NCBI GenBank assembly: GCA_044226395.1
Contig: JBGAHD010000004.1
Coordinates: 496,001-560,000, forward strand
Direction: 5' to 3'
Source of the DNA: JBGAHD01 sp044226395
GTDB taxonomy: Bacteria > Pseudomonadota > Gammaproteobacteria > Xanthomonadales > Ahniellaceae
Length of the DNA stretch: 64,000 nt
Program-made: the position numbers and the translations under genes
The notes under the pieces: generated by a model
The model's input: only the letters and a program-made list of their open reading frames with translations
Database searches by the model: none
What the model was told of the DNA's origin: nothing
Shown here: positions 9,766-18,261 of the stretch, piece by piece
Layout of the letters: every line of letters begins with the position of its first letter
Position numbering within the stretch: the stretch's first letter is position 1

Positions 9766-11586
9766 CTAGTGTGGTTCGCGACGCGAACTTGGCGAATCTG
9801 AAAGCTCAAACAACCCCACCATCGGCGGCGCCCCCGCCGGCATGCCATCGCCTTGAATGCCCCCGATGAATCGCACTGACGCGTGTTCGCGACGTAGCAG
9901 CAGGAGATCACGCACGAGCGCGCGCGATTCCTCGGCGGCGTTGACGGGCTGACCTTGGATCAATTTCTCGATCGCCCAATCGGGCATGGTCAGCATGAGG
10001 TAACGCACTTCGGGTGCTTTCGCGCGAAGTTCGTCAGGCGATGCGGAGAGCAAGGCTTGCTGACGATCGAGCGCGGCGATGTCGGCGGCGCTCATGATGA
10101 AGTTGTCGGCGACCGTGCCGCAGTCGGTGGCATAGGTGATGAAGTGACCGAAGCCGCGTTCGGCCAGCACGACGCCGGGCTTCGCCTTGCACAATTCGCC
10201 GAGCACGCGCAGCACGGGACGACTGATCGCGAACGCGGTGTCGCCGCCGGGCGGTAGACGCGTGGCATGCATTGGTAGCCCGTTGGCGATGAGGATGATG
10301 AGCAGCACCGGCGCCATCACCGGTGTCCACCAGGCGCGCTCGCGCGCCCAGGGCGCGGCCTCGATCGCCACGGCCATGGCCAGCAACATCGCGCCCGCGG
10401 CGTAGTATGAAAAACGCATCTGCGCGACGAACATGGCCGCGCCGAAAATCAGGAAAAAGGCCAGCACCAGCATCTGCCGCGGCGCCTGACGCGCGCGCCA
10501 CCACAGCCCCAAGCCCATCACGGGCAAGGCCAGCGGCAGCCAGGAGTAGGTGACGAAGAACTCGCGCCAGCCGCGACGCGCGATGAATTCCGGGAAGCTC
10601 ATCGCTTCGACGATGTCGCGCAGATAGTCGAGTTCGCCATCGACGAAATCGAGACCGCGATGCACGCGCGAGAACAGCGGCCAAGCGACCGCGATCGCCA
10701 GCACGGCCATCCCGATGAACGCGCGGCGCGAGTAACGCACGGTCGAGAACAACACCGCGAACAACGCACTCGCCGCCGCTACGTGCCCATGGAACCACGA
10801 CAACAGATAGAACTCGTAGAACCCCGCGCGCCACGCGGCCGAAGGCACGAGCATCACCGCCGTCGAGACCAACAAGGCGATCGCGAACGCGCGCGCCGCC
10901 GCGCGCGGCACCGGCTCGCCGCGCCACCACCACGTGGCCAGCGCGAGCATCACCGGAATCTGCAGCATGAACAACCCGTTGTGCACGCCATTGCCCAGGC
11001 CCAGCACCACGCCCACGGCGATGGCGCGCGAGACCTCGTGCGTGGCCGCGCTCCAGCGCAACATCAGCCACAAGGCAGTCAGTGCTGTCAGCGCTTCGGC
11101 CCAGTGATGATCGAGCGCGCCGACTTGATACAGGTACACGATCAAGGGCAGCGACGCGAAGCCGATCAAGACGAAGGCGCCTGAAGCCAGACTCAAGCGC
11201 AATTCACGCGAGCACAGCGCGAGCACCGCGAGGCTCACGCCCATGCCCATCGGTGGCACCCAGGCGAGCACGCGCATGGCATCGCCACCGGCGAAACCGC
11301 GCGTCAGCGTGGCGTAGAGCGCGAGGCACCAGTCATAGGCCCACGGCCACGAGACCCACATGCCGTCAGGCGCGTGAATGCGACCGTCGAATTCGTAGAA
11401 GTCACCGAGCCGCCCCGTGGCATCGAGGATGCGACGCGCGTGATAGAACGAGTCGTAACTCACCGGCACGACCGAACCGTCGGCGAGGTAGCTCGCCTCG
11501 AGCCATTGCGCGAACCAATACCCCGCGATGACGAAGGCCAGCAACCACAACGCGAGCCAGGCCCATCGCGTGGCGCCGACGCTCAT
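9766..11586 (-). CDS. STT3/AglB-like GT-C membrane protein with degenerate WWDYG motif
   Basis: A 606-residue protein with about 11-12 hydrophobic segments up to residue about 440, then a small extracytoplasmic domain. Features shared with oligosaccharyltransferases (STT3/AglB/PglB): an acidic first-loop motif YDSFYHAR at 44-51, the second-loop motif GALDHHWAE at 156-164, and the segment GHFITYATDCGTVADN after residue 480, which parallels the region following WWDYG in AglB/PglB. In place of WWDYG this protein has ERGFG at 476-480, so the acceptor-sequon pocket is altered. It may transfer a glycan to a non-sequon acceptor or act as another GT-C enzyme. The start lies 3 bases after the pmbA stop, with GAGG overlapping the end of pmbA, so the two are cotranscribed. 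The family link is solid on motifs; activity is unknown. Confidence 0.75.
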   Translation of the reverse strand: MSVGATRWAWLALWLLAFVIAGYWFAQWLEASYLADGSVVPVSYDSFYHARRILDATGRLGDFYEFDGRIHAPDGMWVSWPWAYDWCLALYATLTRGFAGGDAMRVLAWVPPMGMGVSLAVLALCSRELRLSLASGAFVLIGFASLPLIVYLYQVGALDHHWAEALTALTALWLMLRWSAATHEVSRAIAVGVVLGLGNGVHNGLFMLQIPVMLALATWWWRGEPVPRAAARAFAIALLVSTAVMLVPSAAWRAGFYEFYLLSWFHGHVAAASALFAVLFSTVRYSRRAFIGMAVLAIAVAWPLFSRVHRGLDFVDGELDYLRDIVEAMSFPEFIARRGWREFFVTYSWLPLALPVMGLGLWWRARQAPRQMLVLAFFLIFGAAMFVAQMRFSYYAAGAMLLAMAVAIEAAPWARERAWWTPVMAPVLLIILIANGLPMHATRLPPGGDTAFAISRPVLRVLGELCKAKPGVVLAERGFGHFITYATDCGTVADNFIMSAADIAALDRQQALLSASPDELRAKAPEVRYLMLTMPDWAIEKLIQGQPVNAAEESRALVRDLLLLRREHASVRFIGGIQGDGMPAGAPPMVGLFELSDSPSSRREPH

Positions 11587-11589
11587 GCC

Positions 11590-12945
11590 TCAGCTGCCCG
11601 CCACCGTCATGCGATCGATCAGCATCGATCCGGTGAGAATGTGCGAGCGCGGATCGACGTCCTTGCCCACGGCCACGATGCCCTGGAACATCTCGCGCAA
11701 ATTGCCGGCGATGGTGATTTCTTCAACCGGATGCACGATCTCGCCGTTCTCGACCCAAAAACCGGCCGCACCGCGCGAGTAATCGCCGGTGACGATGTTC
11801 ACGCCCTGGCCCATGAACTCGGTGACCACGAGGCCACGGCCCATGTCCGAGATCAACTGCTGCAGCGTGCGATCGCCATGACTGACGATCAAGTTGTGCA
11901 CGCCACCGGCATTGGCCGTGCTCTGCAAGCCGAGTTTGCGCGCGGAGTAGCTGCCCAGCACGTAACGCGCCAGCACGCCATCACGCACCAGATCGCTGGC
12001 GACGGTGGCCACGCCTTCGGCATCGAAGGACGACGAGCCGTGGCCGCGACGCAGCAGCGGTTCCTCGCGAATCGACAAATGCGTCGGGAAGATTTGCTTG
12101 CCCGCGTGATCGAGCAGGAAGGTCGAGCGGCGATACAGACTGCCGCCACTCACCGCGGAAATCAGATGACCAATGAGGCTGCGCGAGACTTCCGAGGTGA
12201 AGATCACCGGGCACTGACGCGTGCTCAACTTGCGCGCGCCCAGGCGCTCCAGCGTGCGACGCGCGGCGTGTCGGCCGACGGTCTGCACGTCTTCCATGTC
12301 GTCGGGATGGCGCGTGCTGGTGTACCAGTAGTCGCGCTGCATGCCGGCGTCGTCCTCGGCGATCAGCGAGCAGCTGACCGTGTGCCGCGTGCTGCCTTCG
12401 CGACCGACGAAGCCGTGCGAGTTGGCATAGACCGAAATACTCGCGCCGCTCGACACGCTGGTGCCATCGGCATTGGTGATGCGCGCATCGACCGCGCGAC
12501 CGGCGGCCTCGCAAGCCACGCCCAGTTCGATGGCGCGGTCAGCGTCCAGCGCCCAGGGATGCCACAGATCCAAATCGGGAAACTCGCGCGCCATGCGCGC
12601 GGCGTCGGCCAGACCCGCGCAGGGATCGGCCTCGGTGTGACGCGCGATCGCGCAGGCGTATTCCACGGTCGCGGCGATCGACGCGGGCGCCAGATCGGCG
12701 GTGTTGGCCGAGCCCTTGCGCTGGCCGAAGTACACGGTCACCGACACGCCGCGGTCGCGCGTGTACTCGACCGTCTCGACCTCGCCCATGCGCACGTTGA
12801 CGTTGATGCCCTGGTCCTCGCTCACGCCGACTTCGGCCTGGCTCGCGCCGGCCTCGCGGCAGCGGCGCAGCACGTCGCTGGCGATCTCGGCGAGCTGGTC
12901 GAGTTGCTGCAAATCAACCGTCGATGTGGTGACAATGGCGCTCAC
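11590..12945 (-). CDS. pmbA: metalloprotease subunit PmbA/TldE
   Basis: A 451-residue protein of the U62 family, partner of TldD in a heterodimeric zinc protease. In Escherichia coli the complex degrades the CcdA antitoxin and matures microcin B17. Family features are visible: the N-terminal domain with QGINVNVRMGEVETVEYTRD, the central SGASISVYANSHGF, and the C-terminal FMGQGVNIVTGDYSRGAAGFWVENGE run. The catalytic HExxxH belongs to TldD and, as expected, is absent here. Length agrees with E. coli PmbA. It is divergent from darP with 57 bases between starts, the arrangement known from many gammaproteobacteria. The downstream STT3-like gene follows after 3 bases. Confidence 0.95.
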   Translation of the reverse strand: MSAIVTTSTVDLQQLDQLAEIASDVLRRCREAGASQAEVGVSEDQGINVNVRMGEVETVEYTRDRGVSVTVYFGQRKGSANTADLAPASIAATVEYACAIARHTEADPCAGLADAARMAREFPDLDLWHPWALDADRAIELGVACEAAGRAVDARITNADGTSVSSGASISVYANSHGFVGREGSTRHTVSCSLIAEDDAGMQRDYWYTSTRHPDDMEDVQTVGRHAARRTLERLGARKLSTRQCPVIFTSEVSRSLIGHLISAVSGGSLYRRSTFLLDHAGKQIFPTHLSIREEPLLRRGHGSSSFDAEGVATVASDLVRDGVLARYVLGSYSARKLGLQSTANAGGVHNLIVSHGDRTLQQLISDMGRGLVVTEFMGQGVNIVTGDYSRGAAGFWVENGEIVHPVEEITIAGNLREMFQGIVAVGKDVDPRSHILTGSMLIDRMTVAGS

Positions 12946-13002
12946 TGCGTATCCTTAGAACATTCGGCGGCGCGTGCCGCCCGCATGGTGACTCGACGGA
13001 AC

Positions 13003-13530
13003 ATGTCCATCGACGACGAAAACACATTGTCGCACGACTTCGAAGGCCCCTCGCGCAGCCAGCTGCGGCGCGAAGCCCTGGACGTGCTCGACTTGGCCAA
13101 GCACCTGATGGACCTGACCGAGGCCGAACTCGAGCGCATACCGATGTCGGACGATCTGCGCGATCTGGTGCGCGAAAGCCGCGAAGTGCGCCAGCACATC
13201 GCGCGCAAGCGTCAGGCGCAATTCCTGGCCAAGCGCCTGCGCGCGGCCGAGGATGAAATTCCCGCGATGCGCGCCGCGCTGGCCCACGATCGCGCCGAGG
13301 AACTGCGCGAGACCGCGCGCCTGCATCGTCTCGAAGCCCAGCGCGATCAGCTGATCGCCGAGGGCGACGAGGCCATGAACGAGTTTCTCGCGCGCGCGCC
13401 GCACGATCAGCGCCAGCAACTGCGTCAGCTGATCCGTCGCGCGCGCTTCGAGCGCGAGCAAGGCAAGCCGCCGGCGGCCGCGCGCGAATTGTTCCGCGTG
13501 CTGCGCGAGATGGACGCGCCCGCCGACTGA
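13003..13530 (+). CDS. darP: ribosome biogenesis protein DarP (YjgA, DUF615)
   Basis: A 175-residue, highly charged, helical protein. The run SRSQLRREALDVLDLAKHL followed by L-(S/T)-x-x-E-L-x-R-I-P, and the C-terminal RRARFEREQGKPPAAAREL, are hallmarks of the DUF615 family. E. coli YjgA (DarP) associates with late 50S precursors. The frame is open far upstream, but the product aligns from MSIDDENTL at 13003; another ATG lies at 12985. It is transcribed away from pmbA, as in E. coli, and converges on tldD with 13 bases between the stop codons. Confidence 0.93.
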   Translation: MSIDDENTLSHDFEGPSRSQLRREALDVLDLAKHLMDLTEAELERIPMSDDLRDLVRESREVRQHIARKRQAQFLAKRLRAAEDEIPAMRAALAHDRAEELRETARLHRLEAQRDQLIAEGDEAMNEFLARAPHDQRQQLRQLIRRARFEREQGKPPAAARELFRVLREMDAPAD

Positions 13531-13543
13531 GCCGCGCGCGCGT

Positions 13544-14989
13544 TCACGCCGCGCGCGTCCCGCCGACCGTCATCTCGTCGATGCGCAGCGTCGGCTGACC
13601 CACGCCCACGGGCACGCTCTGCCCGTCCTTGCCGCAGACGCCGACGCCGGTGTCGAGATGCATGTCATCGCCGATCATGCTCACGCGCGTGAGCACGTCG
13701 GGGCCCGAACCGATCAAGGTCGCGCCCTTGACCGGGCGACCGACCTTGCCGTCCTCGATCAAATACGCCTCGCTGGCCGAGAACACGAACTTGCCATTGG
13801 TGATGTCGACCTGACCGCCGCCGAAGTTCACCGCATACAAGCCGCGCTTGACCGAGGCGATGATTTCCTGCGGCGCGTGCGCGCCGGCGCGCATGTAGGT
13901 ATTGGTCATGCGCGGCATCGGCAAGTGCGCGAAGGATTCGCGACGACCGTTGCCGGTGGGCGCCACGCCCATCAGGCCCGCGTTCAATTTGTCCTGGATA
14001 TAGCCGCGCAGGATGCCGTCCTCGATCAGCACGGTGCATTGCGTGGGCGTGCCTTCGTCGTCGATCGATAGCGAACCGCGACGTTCCGGCAAGGTGCCAT
14101 CGTCGACCACGGTCACGCCCTTGGCCGCCACGCGTTCGCCGATGCGACCGGAGAACGCCGACAGGCCCTTGCGATTGAAATCGCCTTCGAGGCCGTGACC
14201 CACGGCCTCGTGCAGCAACACGCCCGGCCAACCGGGGCCGAGCACCACGGTCATGGTGCCGGCCGGCGCATCGACCGCGTCGAGATTCACCAGGGCCTGA
14301 CGCACGGCTTCGCGGGCGTATTCGAACACGCGACCCGAATCGACCAGACGCGCATAGGCGAAGCGCCCGCCGCCACCGGCCGATCCTTGCTCGCGACGAT
14401 CGCCGCTTTCGACGATCACCGAGACATTGAAGCGCACCAGCGGCCGCACATCGCCCGCGAACACGCCGTCGCTGCCGGCGATCACGACGGTGTCGACCGC
14501 GCCGGCGATGCTCACGATCACTTGCTTCACGCGCGGATCGAGCGCGCGCGTGAAGGTATCGACACGCCGCAGCAGATCGACCTTGGCCTCGGCGCTCATG
14601 CTATCGACGGGGTCGAAGGGTTCGTACAGCGCGCGCGATTCGCGCCGCGCCAGGGCTTGCGCGCCGGTCTCGGCGCCACTGCGCGCGATCGCGCGCGCCG
14701 AGGATGAGGCCTCGAGCAAGGTCGGCAGCGCGATCTCGTCGGAATAGGCGAAGCCCGTCTTCTCGCCCGACAAGGCGCGCACGCCCACGCCTTGCTCGAT
14801 GGCGTGCGTGCCTTCCTTGACGATGCCGTCCTCGAGCACCCAGGACTCGTAGCGCGAATGCTGGAAATACAGATCGGCGCGATCGATGCCCCGCCCCATC
14901 AGGCGGCCGAACGCGCGCGTCAGATCGGTCTCGCTCAAGCCGGCGGGCGCGAGCAAGCGTTGCGAAGCCAAAACCAGGGGTGAACTCAT
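13544..14989 (-). CDS. tldD: metalloprotease TldD
   Basis: A 481-residue zinc protease of the U62 family, the catalytic partner of PmbA. The metal motif HEAVGH starts at residue 260 and is followed by GLEGDFNRKG, as in E. coli TldD. The C-terminal part carries NGKFVFSASEAYLIEDGK and the terminal VGVGQPTLRIDEMTVGGT. I place the start at the ATG at 14989, which has GGAG seven bases upstream, rather than 16 codons earlier. In many gammaproteobacteria tldD follows yhdP directly; here four other genes lie between them. Confidence 0.95.
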   Translation of the reverse strand: MSSPLVLASQRLLAPAGLSETDLTRAFGRLMGRGIDRADLYFQHSRYESWVLEDGIVKEGTHAIEQGVGVRALSGEKTGFAYSDEIALPTLLEASSSARAIARSGAETGAQALARRESRALYEPFDPVDSMSAEAKVDLLRRVDTFTRALDPRVKQVIVSIAGAVDTVVIAGSDGVFAGDVRPLVRFNVSVIVESGDRREQGSAGGGGRFAYARLVDSGRVFEYAREAVRQALVNLDAVDAPAGTMTVVLGPGWPGVLLHEAVGHGLEGDFNRKGLSAFSGRIGERVAAKGVTVVDDGTLPERRGSLSIDDEGTPTQCTVLIEDGILRGYIQDKLNAGLMGVAPTGNGRRESFAHLPMPRMTNTYMRAGAHAPQEIIASVKRGLYAVNFGGGQVDITNGKFVFSASEAYLIEDGKVGRPVKGATLIGSGPDVLTRVSMIGDDMHLDTGVGVCGKDGQSVPVGVGQPTLRIDEMTVGGTRAA

Positions 14990-15127
14990 CGACACTCCAC
15001 GACGACCGGACGCTCGGGCCGGCCAGACTCGGCACATGGGGACGGCGCGCGGATTTTCAGCGCCGGGGCGAGTCTAACAGGGCCGCCCCGGCCGGCCCAA
15101 AACCGGTCGGGGCGCGGCGCGGGGCCG

Positions 15128-16633
15128 TTATTGCGCGGCGGTGGTCTCGAAGCTGTCGGAAAACAGGATCGAGCCGTTGTTCTGTTCGAGCAGGACCACG
15201 TCGGCCAGTTCGTCGGCCATGGCCATGTCCAGATCGCCGTCGTTGTCGAAATCGTAGATCGAGGCGCAGGAACCGGCCTGCGGCGCCTGGATCTGGCGGA
15301 TCTCGCTGAAGGTGCCCGTGCCGTCGTTGCGCATGATGAACCACTTCGAGCCGGAGTAACTCGACAAGACCCAGTCCTGATCGCCATCGCCATCGAGGTC
15401 GCCGAAATCGGTGGCGATCATGGTCACGTTGAACGTGGTCGTCACCGGCGCGGCCAAGCCGCCCAGGCCATTGCCGAGCAGGATCGAGGCATTGCCCGAG
15501 TTGCCGTTGGCGCTGGCAATGTCCATCTTGCCGTCGTTGTTGAGGTCGGCCACCGACAACATCCACGGCCGGCCACCGGCTGCGGTCGACGAGGCCAAGG
15601 TGAAGGTGCCATCGCCATTGCCGCGCATCACGCGAACTTGATTGCTGTTGGCCGCGCCGACGATGAGGTCGGTGATGCCGTCGTTGTTCATGTCGGCCGA
15701 GACCAGCGGGTATTCGCCGCTGCCGCCGCTGTCGAAGGTCGTGGCCGCGCCGAACACACCCGCGCCATTGTTGAGCGACAGCGCGAGGTTGTTGTTGTTC
15801 TCGTTGGCCGAGACCAGATCGAGATCACCGTCGCCATCGACATCGAGCGCGGAGATGCCGTGCGGCGATCCACCCGTGGTGATCTGCTGCTGCGCCTGGA
15901 AGGTGCCATTGCCATTGCCCAGCAGCACCGACATCGAGCCCGAGCTCGTGTTGCTGGTGGCCATGTCCATGAAGCCATCGTTGTTGAAATCGGCGGCGCG
16001 ATTGGGACTGGCCTCGACGCCGATCGCCGGCGGCGGCGTCATCACCGGCATCAGCAAGCCCGAGCCGTTGGCGCTGTTCAACATCACGCGCAGATCGGCG
16101 CTGACCTCGTTGACCGCGAGGTAGTCGATCCAGCCGTCGCGATTGATATCCGTGTAGTTGCCGCCGTACAAGCGCGTGGTGTTGGCGTTGGTGCGCACGC
16201 TGGGGCTGCCGATCTGGATGAAGGTCATCGCCGCCGTGCCCGCGCGCGTGAGGAACTGCAGCGCGTAACCGGCCGAGCGCAAGGTCGTCGTGTCGGCGGC
16301 GGTGATGGTCTTGGCCATCTGCACCTGGATCCACTCGCCCGGAAAGAAGCTGCTGGTCGGCGTGAAGATCAAGGTCTGATTGCCGTTGGCATACGTGATC
16401 GTGCCCGCGACCGGACCGGTCGAACGACCCCACACGCGAAAGCTGCTCGACGTGATCGAACTGGTCAGCAAGGGCCGATCGAAGTTGATCGTGATCGTCG
16501 TGGTGCGGGTCTGATTGCTGGCATTGAGCGCCGGCACGGTCGAGGACACGGCCAGCGCTTGCGCCACGTTCGGCGCCCAGGCACACAAACCCATCAGCGC
16601 GCTGGCGCCGCAGAGCATCGATCGAAAGTTCAT
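15128..16633 (-). CDS. secreted FG-GAP/VCBS repeat protein with N-terminal Ig-like domain
   Basis: A 501-residue protein with a signal peptide (hydrophobic core, then NVAQA). An N-terminal domain of about 110 residues resembles SbsA-type bacterial Ig-like domains (TITINFDRPLLTSS, GEWIQVQM). It is followed by about six FG-GAP units with calcium-loop signatures (DINRDGWID, DFNNDGFMD, DVDGDGDLD, DMNNDGITD, DLNNDGKMD, DLDGDGDQD, DFDNDGDLD) that should fold as a beta-propeller. The C-terminus ends ILFSDSFETTAAQ, a variant of the F-x-D-G-F-E tail also seen in the protein at 26872-28299. The ATG at 16633 has GGAG eight bases upstream. Such proteins are usually extracellular and adhesive; the exact role is unknown. 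Confidence 0.85.
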   Translation of the reverse strand: MNFRSMLCGASALMGLCAWAPNVAQALAVSSTVPALNASNQTRTTTITINFDRPLLTSSITSSSFRVWGRSTGPVAGTITYANGNQTLIFTPTSSFFPGEWIQVQMAKTITAADTTTLRSAGYALQFLTRAGTAAMTFIQIGSPSVRTNANTTRLYGGNYTDINRDGWIDYLAVNEVSADLRVMLNSANGSGLLMPVMTPPPAIGVEASPNRAADFNNDGFMDMATSNTSSGSMSVLLGNGNGTFQAQQQITTGGSPHGISALDVDGDGDLDLVSANENNNNLALSLNNGAGVFGAATTFDSGGSGEYPLVSADMNNDGITDLIVGAANSNQVRVMRGNGDGTFTLASSTAAGGRPWMLSVADLNNDGKMDIASANGNSGNASILLGNGLGGLAAPVTTTFNVTMIATDFGDLDGDGDQDWVLSSYSGSKWFIMRNDGTGTFSEIRQIQAPQAGSCASIYDFDNDGDLDMAMADELADVVLLEQNNGSILFSDSFETTAAQ

Positions 16634-16846
16634 GACAGTTCTCCGCAGGACCCGGGCGCGCGTGCGCCAGGAAGCGGAGCTTAAGTACCGCGCGGCGCGA
16701 TGCGCTTCTGCGCAGCAGGTCGCGAAACGCGGGGTTTGTCCGATCACGTCAAGCAAGATCGCACGCGCCACCCGCGTGACCGCGGGTGGCGCGCGAGGGG
16801 GCATCGCGACCGGCCAGTGACTGCCGATCGCGACGTGCGATGCGGA

Positions 16847-17503
16847 TCAGTACAGACAAATCGGGGCGCGACGCCAGCTCGTCGCGTAGGCCGTGGCGCG
16901 CGGCGAGGTCTCGCCCGGACACGTGACCGAGGCATAACCATAGGCGTAGCAGCTCGCCGACTCATTGGCGCTGGCATTGGCCGGGGTCAGGCCGACGGTC
17001 GTCTGCGAGTTGTAGATGTTGTCGGTCGAAGCTTCCGCGAGATTGCTCGTCGGCGTCGCCGGCGAGAAGTCGAGCGCGTTCACCGCGTAGCCGCTGGCCG
17101 CCGTGCCACCGCTCGACAAGGCGCGCGCATAGATCTGCGCGCCGCTCGGGCAGTAGCTGGTTTGAGAGACCTTGCCTTGCATCTCGGCATTCAAGCGATC
17201 GAGCACGCGCTCGAGCGAGGCGACGATGCCCGCGCCCGTGTCGGCGCGACCCTTGGCGGTCAGGCGCGTGCGCTGCGCGTCGAGATCGCTCTGCACGATG
17301 CCACGCAGGCTTTCACGACCGGCGCTGTTGATCGCCACGTACGACGCGCCCGAGGCGGTCTTTTCCATGTACAGACCATCGGCGACGAGGGTCATGCCCT
17401 CCTCGCTGACCAGTACCTTGTCCAGCGCGGCGTTGGACGAATCCTTGGCGAAGGCCATGGCCGAGACGAGGGCGAGCGGGAGCAAAGCGAAACGAATCTT
17501 CAT
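16847..17503 (-). CDS. exported protein of unknown function
   Basis: A 218-residue protein with a clear signal peptide (MKIRFALLPLALVSAMAFA-KD). The mature part starts with a helical region (residues 20-115) and ends in a Ser/Thr/Ala-rich domain with four cysteines (for example SYCPSG and SCYAYGYASVTCPG), likely disulfide-bonded. GGAG lies nine bases before the ATG. I recognise no family. It is followed downstream by the FG-GAP protein in the same direction, with about 210 bases between them, so cotranscription is uncertain. Confidence 0.75.
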   Translation of the reverse strand: MKIRFALLPLALVSAMAFAKDSSNAALDKVLVSEEGMTLVADGLYMEKTASGASYVAINSAGRESLRGIVQSDLDAQRTRLTAKGRADTGAGIVASLERVLDRLNAEMQGKVSQTSYCPSGAQIYARALSSGGTAASGYAVNALDFSPATPTSNLAEASTDNIYNSQTTVGLTPANASANESASCYAYGYASVTCPGETSPRATAYATSWRRAPICLY

Positions 17504-17628
17504 CGGTGTCTCCGTCAGTCGATGATCCGATCCTCCTAGGATCGGCGTGGCGGTCCGCCGCCGGTCGCGCCCACGCGCGCCGGTCGGGTGCCACGATCAA
17601 CAGACTCGGAGGAACCGAGAAACCCGGC

Positions 17629-18258
17629 TCACGGCATCAGACGCCACTCACGCAAGGCCGATAGAAAGGCGTCGTGCCGCGCATGGTGATACACGTGCCC
17701 GCGCATGCTGAGCGCGCGTGCGGCCTCCACATGGCCGGCGACATCGTCGACAAAGGCGCAGTCTTCCGGCGCCACGCCGAGGCGCCGCGCGGTGAGCCGA
17801 TAAGCCTCGTCATCGGGCTTGACCACGCCGGCTTCGCCCGAGCAGACCATCTCGTCGAAGATCGCGCCCAGGCCCAAGTTGAGATAACGCTGCGTGGCGC
17901 CGGGCGAGCCGTTCGACAACAAGCCCAATTTGATGCGGCCCTTGAGCGACATCAGCAGCTCGCACATCACCGGTCGCGGCAGATTGTGCTCGCGGTAATA
18001 GCGCAGGATCTCGGCGAACATCGGCTCGACGCGCGCCGAGGGCGATTCGCGCCGCAGGCGCGCGACGATGGCGGCGTGATAGACCTCGGGCGACACTTCA
18101 CCCAATCGCGAGGGCCGGTACTCTGGCACCGAATGCGCCGCCTCCCACACCTGACCGGGCGTGAACCCGTGCGGCACGGTGATGCGATCGTAGTCGGCGG
18201 GGTCTTCGTGCATGACCACGCCACCCGCGTCGAGAATCAAGGCGCGAATTTCCATCAT
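17629..18258 (-). CDS. HAD-superfamily hydrolase (subfamily IA)
   Basis: A 209-residue HAD-like protein. Motif I is LILDAGGVV near residues 7-15: the nucleophile Asp is present, but the usual second Asp (DxD) is replaced by Gly. Motif II is LGLLSNGS, motif III Lys is in GVVKPDD, and motif IV is CAFVDDVAGHVEAA, so the fold and phosphatase chemistry are likely. Members with D-x-G in motif I exist (the YihX type) and can still act on phosphates. It starts 3 bases after the stop of the LOG-domain gene, so the two are cotranscribed and may share a nucleotide or sugar-phosphate substrate (inference). Confidence 0.85.
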   Translation of the reverse strand: MMEIRALILDAGGVVMHEDPADYDRITVPHGFTPGQVWEAAHSVPEYRPSRLGEVSPEVYHAAIVARLRRESPSARVEPMFAEILRYYREHNLPRPVMCELLMSLKGRIKLGLLSNGSPGATQRYLNLGLGAIFDEMVCSGEAGVVKPDDEAYRLTARRLGVAPEDCAFVDDVAGHVEAARALSMRGHVYHHARHDAFLSALREWRLMP

Positions 18259-18261
18259 GAC

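Noticed and set aside
11374..13530. Plus-strand open frame of 718 codons covering pmbA
   Set aside because: Only its last 175 codons (darP) match a known family; the rest is antisense to pmbA and the STT3-like gene.
15131..16684. Plus-strand frame of 517 codons opposite the FG-GAP gene
   Set aside because: A low-complexity Arg/Gly/Ala peptide with no start signal, opposite a clear secreted-protein gene.
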